Positions 59,821 to 64,000 of a DNA stretch of 64,000 bases are shown here, piece by piece. The notes under the pieces were generated by a model that made no database searches, was not told where the DNA came from, and was given only the letters and a program-made list of their open reading frames with translations. Position 1 is the first letter of the stretch, and every line of letters begins with the position of its first letter. The position numbers and the translations under genes were made by a program. This DNA comes from a bacterium (GTDB lineage Bacteria > Zixibacteria > MSB-5A5 > GN15 > FEB-12), in assembly GCA_020444475.1 (NCBI GenBank), contig JAHLKV010000002.1, forward strand, positions 682,001-746,000, read 5' to 3'.

Positions 59821-60939
59821 ATGAACATCAAGACATTTGTATACCGTCACCGCTGGTTGTTGGCGACACTGGCCGGTGTTGTTATGGCGACGACAGCCTT
59901 CCTCGTTCGCTGGCATTCCGTGAGCGAACACTACCAGGAGACTCTCGGGCGCTACCGGATCCTGCTGGCCGAGTTGCAGACGGCCGAACGAAACCACGCC
60001 GGTCGATTCGCCACCGCCACCTTTCACGAGTCACATGCCCTGCTTGACAGCGCCCAGAGCGAGCTCGATCGGCAGACCGCTGCATGGCTGATCTTCCGCG
60101 ACTATGCACGAGCCGACTCGTTCCTTACCCGGTCGGTCACTCAGGTCCGCAAGGCCGGACAGGAAGCCCGCCAGGCCGCCCGCAGTTTTCAGGAGGAGAC
60201 GCGCCGCCGACGCGATCAATTGGCGTCTCGAATCGTGGCGCTGAAAGAAAGTCTGGACACCTCGCTCTTTCGCCTCGAATGGCACCGCATGCTCGAAGTC
60301 GCCGATGACCGTCTCCGGCTCGCGTCCGATCTGATCGACGATGAACATCTCACGGCCGCGGGCAAGTCTCTCGACAGCTGTACCGCGGTTGTCTCCAGGC
60401 TCGAAGCCCGACTGCACAGTCACCGCAGCGACGAAGTCGCAAAGCAGGAGGTGTGGGATCAATGGGTAGCCCACACGCTGGAGGAATCCAGGAAAAAGGG
60501 GATCAACGCCATCGTGGTGGACAAGTCTGCGCACCGATTGCTCCTTTTCTCACGGGGGACGATCTCGGCGTCCTTCGCCTGCGACCTCGGTTACAACCCC
60601 GCCGTTCAGAAGACGCGATCCGGCGATGGGGCCACGCCCGAAGGGATGTATCGCGTGACGCGCAAACGACCTTCGGGAAGCAAGTACTATAAGGCGCTTA
60701 TGCTGAACTTCCCGAATCAGCAGGACCGCACACGGTTCCACGACAACCAGAAAAAGGGCGTGATTCCGGCCGAGGCCGGTATCGGGGGATTGATAGAGAT
60801 TCACGGCGATGGCGGACAGGGCAAAGACTGGACCGACGGTTGTGTCGCGCTATCCAACCAGGACATGGACAAGCTGATGAAACTTGTCGAGGTTGGCACC
60901 CCGGTAACGATTGTCAGGCGATCGGGGTTGGTACGATGA
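59821..60939 (+). CDS. L,D-transpeptidase (YkuD) with N-terminal coiled coil
   Basis: 372 residues. An N-terminal anchor (WLLATLAGVVMATTAFLVRW) is followed by a 190-residue helical coiled-coil. The YkuD catalytic domain starts near 'INAIVVDKSAHRLLLFSRG' and has 'IEIHGDGGQGKDWTDGCVALSNQDM', with the catalytic His at about 328 and Cys at about 341. The enzyme crosslinks peptidoglycan or attaches proteins to it. Its last codon overlaps the next L,D-transpeptidase start by 4 bases. Confidence 0.92.
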   Translation: MNIKTFVYRHRWLLATLAGVVMATTAFLVRWHSVSEHYQETLGRYRILLAELQTAERNHAGRFATATFHESHALLDSAQSELDRQTAAWLIFRDYARADSFLTRSVTQVRKAGQEARQAARSFQEETRRRRDQLASRIVALKESLDTSLFRLEWHRMLEVADDRLRLASDLIDDEHLTAAGKSLDSCTAVVSRLEARLHSHRSDEVAKQEVWDQWVAHTLEESRKKGINAIVVDKSAHRLLLFSRGTISASFACDLGYNPAVQKTRSGDGATPEGMYRVTRKRPSGSKYYKALMLNFPNQQDRTRFHDNQKKGVIPAEAGIGGLIEIHGDGGQGKDWTDGCVALSNQDMDKLMKLVEVGTPVTIVRRSGLVR

Positions 60940-61544
60940 GGGCAGGCGTAGTGCTTCGCACAGCAGCAGTGGTGATCGTTGCCGTGGTTGCGGTTGCTAT
61001 CGACAGCATCGGCGGCGATTCGACTACAGTGGCGACGACGGCCGTGCAACGGTCGAATGCTGATTCCTCGGCACGAGCGTTACCGCGCGCCACAAAAAAG
61101 ACCTCCCGTCCGTACATCGTAATCGACCGCTACGCCAATCGGCTTTTCGTGCGAACGGAGGACTCGGTATGGATCGATGCAACGTGCTCGACCGGCTCCG
61201 GTGCCCAACTGGCAGACAGCGTTTCCGGCCGCCGCTGGGTGTTTGATACACCCGCCGGCCGGTTCACCGTCACCAGTAAACTGATCGATCCCTGGTGGCG
61301 CAAACCGGATTGGGCGTTTATCGAAGACAGTCTGCCGATTCCAAAATCGGAACGTGAACGTTTTGACTCTGAGATGCTCGGGGCCTTTGCGATCGGCTTC
61401 GGCGACGGCTACTTCATTCATGGTACACTGTACGAGCGGCTGCTCGGCGTCAGCGTCACCCACGGCTGCGTCCGACTCGGCGCCGAAGATCTGGAGAAGG
61501 TGTTTCGATATGTCTCGATCGGCACGCCCATCTATATATATTGA
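60936..61544 (+). CDS. L,D-transpeptidase (YkuD), short form
   Basis: 202 residues. An N-terminal anchor is followed directly by the YkuD domain: 'PYIVIDRYANRLFVRTED', 'TPAGRFTVTSK', 'FIHGTLYERLLGVSVTHGCVRLGAEDLE', with catalytic His and Cys (about 162 and 177). The start ATG overlaps the previous stop (ATGA). It is a compact paralogue of the gene before it, lacking the coiled coil. Confidence 0.92.
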   Translation: MRAGVVLRTAAVVIVAVVAVAIDSIGGDSTTVATTAVQRSNADSSARALPRATKKTSRPYIVIDRYANRLFVRTEDSVWIDATCSTGSGAQLADSVSGRRWVFDTPAGRFTVTSKLIDPWWRKPDWAFIEDSLPIPKSERERFDSEMLGAFAIGFGDGYFIHGTLYERLLGVSVTHGCVRLGAEDLEKVFRYVSIGTPIYIY

Positions 61545-61551
61545 GAACCGA

Positions 61552-62169
61552 GTGGCAGTGTGGTCCGCTCTGGTAGTCACCGCCGCCACGGTGTTCGTGC
61601 TGCTCATGGCTTCAGCTCGCACGCCGATACTCCGGCAGACAGCATCGACCGAATCGTCGGAAGTCACAGCACCGACGCGTGCCAGGCTTTCGTTGACGGT
61701 TCACCTGGCAACGAAGCAACTTCGACTCCGCATGGAAGGGGCGACTGTCTGGAACGCACCCGCGGTCTTTGTGTCTGACTCGGCGGCCATGGTGACATTT
61801 GCCGACGGTATGAGACTATCCGGTTCGGACAGCGCCGTCATCAGGCGAGTGCACCTGTTCGAGGCCAGTCGACCTGTCGATGACTCCATCCTGGCGATCG
61901 TCGCGCGCGCCGACGGGCTGCCGATCGAAAACCTGCAGCGCTTCGTCCCGGAACGCTTCCTTCTTGAACTGAGCAACGGAGACTGCATCGACATTCTCAC
62001 CGATCTGCCCGGGACACGTCTTTCGCTTATCGACAATGCGCTCGAGGAAGGGCGTGCCCTAATCCGATCACTCACCGGCGGCCGGTGTCTGACCGTGCGG
62101 TTGTCCGCCAGGGAAGGCATGTCTTTGTTTGGAGCGTGCCGCGCCGGCATGACGGTCACCATCCTTTAG
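61552..62169 (+). CDS. Membrane-anchored protein, third gene of the L,D-transpeptidase cluster
   Basis: About 205 residues from GTG 61552, 8 bases after the transpeptidase gene; ATG 61510 would overlap it. An N-terminal anchor (WSALVVTAATVFVLLMAS) is followed by 'LSLTVHLATKQLRLRMEGATVWNAPAVF', which looks like the first strands of a YkuD domain. There is no His or SxGC active-site motif, so it is not an active enzyme. Cys residues in 'GDCIDIL', 'GRCLTVRL' and 'GACRAG' are without pattern. It may be an inactive partner or a diverged paralogue. Confidence 0.7.
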   Translation: MAVWSALVVTAATVFVLLMASARTPILRQTASTESSEVTAPTRARLSLTVHLATKQLRLRMEGATVWNAPAVFVSDSAAMVTFADGMRLSGSDSAVIRRVHLFEASRPVDDSILAIVARADGLPIENLQRFVPERFLLELSNGDCIDILTDLPGTRLSLIDNALEEGRALIRSLTGGRCLTVRLSAREGMSLFGACRAGMTVTIL

Positions 62170-62243
62170 CCCGCGACTTCACTTGTAATCGGTCTGATCC
62201 CGGCGGGCCACGTGCCCGACCGAAACTCCAGTCGACGAGAGAA

Positions 62244-62272
62244 GCGCGCCGGCTGACAGGCAACCGGCGCGC
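62244..62272. terminator. Convergent hairpin between operons
   Basis: GCGCGCCGG pairs with CCGGCGCGC around an 11-base loop. It sits between convergent genes and lacks T-runs on either side. Confidence 0.45.
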
Positions 62273-62316
62273 CTGCACGCGTAAGGAGTCGCTCCGGAAG
62301 GAGACGTCTTGATCAA

Positions 62317-63432
62317 CTAGGCTGCACGGACGGTGCGAGCTTCCTTCTTTCTCACGATATAGTAGTTGTTCTGGATGTCGTGTTCCAGGCGGCTGACTCT
62401 GACGCTTTCGAATCCGCTCTCGGCCAGCATCGATTTCGCCAACTGCTCACCCCAGGCTGCGCCGAGTCCCATACCACCCTGCGCCAGGGACACGGTCATG
62501 CAGTGCATGCAGGAGATCGTGTAGATGAATGCGCCCAGCGGATTGTCGGCGTTTTCCGCGACATTGCTCGAGGCGGCAATGTCCTGCATCAGAAAGACGC
62601 CGTCCTCGCGAAGGGCCCGGTGGATGTTGCGAAGTACGATATCCGGGCGGCCCTGATCATGGATGGCGTCGAACGCCGTCACCAGATCGTACGAATCGAA
62701 TTCGCTCCATTCAGTCAGGTCCTGTGCGACAAAGCGGATGTTCGTCAAGCCAAGTTTCGCGGCGTTGGTGTTGGCCGACGCTATCGCCTCGTTAGACAAG
62801 TCATACCCCACGAACTTGCTGTTTGGATAGCGCTCGGCCATGGCGGTCAGGGCCCGACCGCGACCACAGCCCACATCGACCACATCGATTCCGCCCTGCA
62901 ACTTCTCCTGCAGGCCATCAACCAGCGGCAGAATGGCATCGAACAAGCCCGATACGGTAAGCTGCCCGCTTTCCTCGGCCATCACCTCGTGAAAGCGCGG
63001 GTACGACGAGTACGGGACGCCGCCGCCGTGCTGGAAGCACTCGATTATCTGATCTTCGACCGAGCCGAGGACAGCGATATACTGTGCGGTTACGGCTATA
63101 TTGTCGGGCGACGCTTCCCGGGTGAGAAACGCGGCGTGTTCGGCCGGAAGATAATACGTGTGACTCTCGGTGTCGTAGGCGACGATCCTTCCGGCCACCA
63201 TCGCACCAAGCCACTCGCGGACATACCGTTCGTTCAGATTGGCTGCGTGAGCGATCTGCTCGCCGGTCGACGGCTCCAGCTGCCCGAGCGTGTCAAACAA
63301 ACCGGTGCGGTGACCGATCGACACCATCAGCGAAATGGCGGCGCTGTTAAGCGTGGTGAGCATCTTGTAGGCAAACGCTTCGGCTTTGGCGTTGTCGAAA
63401 CGTCCCGGATTGCAGGCGATTGAATTACACAT
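62317..63432 (-). CDS. Class I SAM-dependent methyltransferase with N-terminal winged helix
   Basis: 371 residues. The N-terminal part (about 20-110) is a winged-helix dimerisation-like domain ('[37 protein letters not shown]' type; words '[15 protein letters not shown]'). The methyltransferase core has '[16 protein letters not shown]', '[13 protein letters not shown]' and '[16 protein letters not shown]'. It is similar to the O-methyltransferase-like enzymes of actinobacterial and archaeal origin; the substrate is unknown. The 5' region has a direct repeat at 63535 and 63557. Confidence 0.88.
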   Translation of the reverse strand: MCNSIACNPGRFDNAKAEAFAYKMLTTLNSAAISLMVSIGHRTGLFDTLGQLEPSTGEQIAHAANLNERYVREWLGAMVAGRIVAYDTESHTYYLPAEHAAFLTREASPDNIAVTAQYIAVLGSVEDQIIECFQHGGGVPYSSYPRFHEVMAEESGQLTVSGLFDAILPLVDGLQEKLQGGIDVVDVGCGRGRALTAMAERYPNSKFVGYDLSNEAIASANTNAAKLGLTNIRFVAQDLTEWSEFDSYDLVTAFDAIHDQGRPDIVLRNIHRALREDGVFLMQDIAASSNVAENADNPLGAFIYTISCMHCMTVSLAQGGMGLGAAWGEQLAKSMLAESGFESVRVSRLEHDIQNNYYIVRKKEARTVRAA

Positions 63433-63534
63433 GACAGACTCCCTGTGTCTTCGGGTGAGCGGGCTATTTGTGGACCCGCGTTGTCGCTTATGAAGCCCAA
63501 GATCGGGGAAACCTGAATCGCCAACAATCGGAGG

Positions 63535-63567
63535 ACTACCGTACTTGCGGGTTGCTACTACCGTACT
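63535..63567. promoter_or_regulatory. Direct repeat upstream of the methyltransferase gene
   Basis: ACTACCGTACT occurs at 63535-63545 and 63557-63567, 22 bases apart, two helical turns. This is a possible activator or repressor pair of sites. Confidence 0.4.
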
Positions 63568-63676
63568 GATCGATTCGAACGCAAGGGATAGAGGGGTGGT
63601 AAGATAATGACCGGTAATCGGTTAGCTCGAATGTACCGTAGCCAGACGGCCTTCGATAGGGGAAACAACGCCGGGA

Positions 63677-64000
63677 CTAGTTCTCGATCAGCCCCAGTTC
63701 GGTGATCCGCCGGACCGCGTCCGTGCGGCTTCGGCAGTCAAGTCGGCTGAGAATATTGGCGACGTGCATATCGACGGTGCGAGTCGACAGGAACAGCTTC
63801 CGGCCAATCTCGCGATTGGTCAGGCCGTCGGCCATCAGCCGGGCGACATCCATCTGTCGGCCGGTCAGACCGGCGTGTGCGGCGCGCTCGGAGGCGTCGG
63901 CGTTCCGGCGTTCTTCGGCTGGTTCACCGAGTGCGGCTAAGTTGTCGGCGATCGTTGTGGCCAGTGGGCGGGCGCCCAGCTTGCGCGCGATCCGATAGCC
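63677..64000 (-). CDS. LuxR-type helix-turn-helix regulator (C-terminal part, gene continues beyond the window)
   Basis: 107 codons are visible. The C-terminal HTH is complete: 'GLTGRQMDVARLMADGLTNREIGRKLFLSTRTVDMHVANILSRLDCRSRTDAVRRITELGL' type region (words 'GLTNREIGRKLFLSTRTV' and 'HVANILSRLDCRSRTDAV'). The upstream 'GYRIARKLGARPLATTIADNLAALG' residues resemble a TPR-like or AAA-linked region of the MalT/AfsR group. The start lies past position 64000. Confidence 0.88.
   Translation of the reverse strand, partial: GYRIARKLGARPLATTIADNLAALGEPAEERRNADASERAAHAGLTGRQMDVARLMADGLTNREIGRKLFLSTRTVDMHVANILSRLDCRSRTDAVRRITELGLIEN

Overview
The window looks like one continuous chromosomal stretch from a Gram-negative, FCB-type bacterium. 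Three secreted proteins end in the 'NPFNP(S/T)TTI...GVYFYRL...KMVLVK' FlgD-like / type A sorting domain, and there are several outer-membrane beta-barrels, TolC-type efflux parts, TonB-like and L,D-transpeptidase proteins. That combination, with an Hmc-like membrane redox complex and high-GC codon use, suggests a candidate lineage near Zixibacteria, Latescibacteria or KSB1. This placement is inference. I saw no rRNA, tRNA, IS element, CRISPR array or phage.

Layout. 1-4.1 kb: the end of a barrel protein, then a minus-strand group of TetR regulator, barrel protein, serine hydrolase and CPBP protease. 4.5-6.7 kb: a secreted unknown and a two-domain C_GCAxxG_C_C redox protein that reads through an in-frame TGA, almost certainly a selenoprotein. 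6.8-12.2 kb: mostly cytoplasmic enzymes (nitronate monooxygenase-like, renalase-like FAD enzyme, DinB, AHSA1, MarR-cysteine synthase). 12.3-28.2 kb: envelope and secreted proteins (three sorting-domain proteins, barrels, a DUF4266-DUF3570 pair, a CDGTG-repeat mini-protein, EF-hand protein, fatty acid desaturase, RRM protein). 28.2-37.7 kb: alpha/beta hydrolase, a DUF2089/SHOCT-like cassette, a TlpA-DUF4266-DUF3570-ApbE operon, a large lipoprotein, and BlaR1-like/BlaI with twin operators. 38-41.2 kb: MacA/MacB-type efflux. 41.2-44.9 kb: an accessory patch with hairpin repeats (one a 92-bp tandem array) on both sides of an AAA ATPase with a HEPN-like Rx4H tail and a two-TM coiled-coil protein. 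45-53.2 kb: an eight-gene minus-strand operon for an Hmc-like quinone/cytochrome/FeS complex with its own PAS histidine kinase, two receivers and a NifX-like protein. 53.5-58.6 kb: Tam methyltransferase, two sigma-54 activators, OsmC. 59.1-62.2 kb: a lipoprotein and L,D-transpeptidase cluster. 62.3-64 kb: a methyltransferase and the end of a LuxR-type regulator.

The most notable observations are the selenoprotein with its bSECIS-like hairpin at 5896-5916; two copies of the DUF4266-DUF3570 module, one with ApbE and thioredoxin, sharing a Gly/Cys-rich tail; the AAA/HEPN plus membrane-protein pair in the repeat patch, a possible defence system; and Cys-bearing PAS domains shared by the Hmc-operon kinase and the nearby sigma-54 activator.
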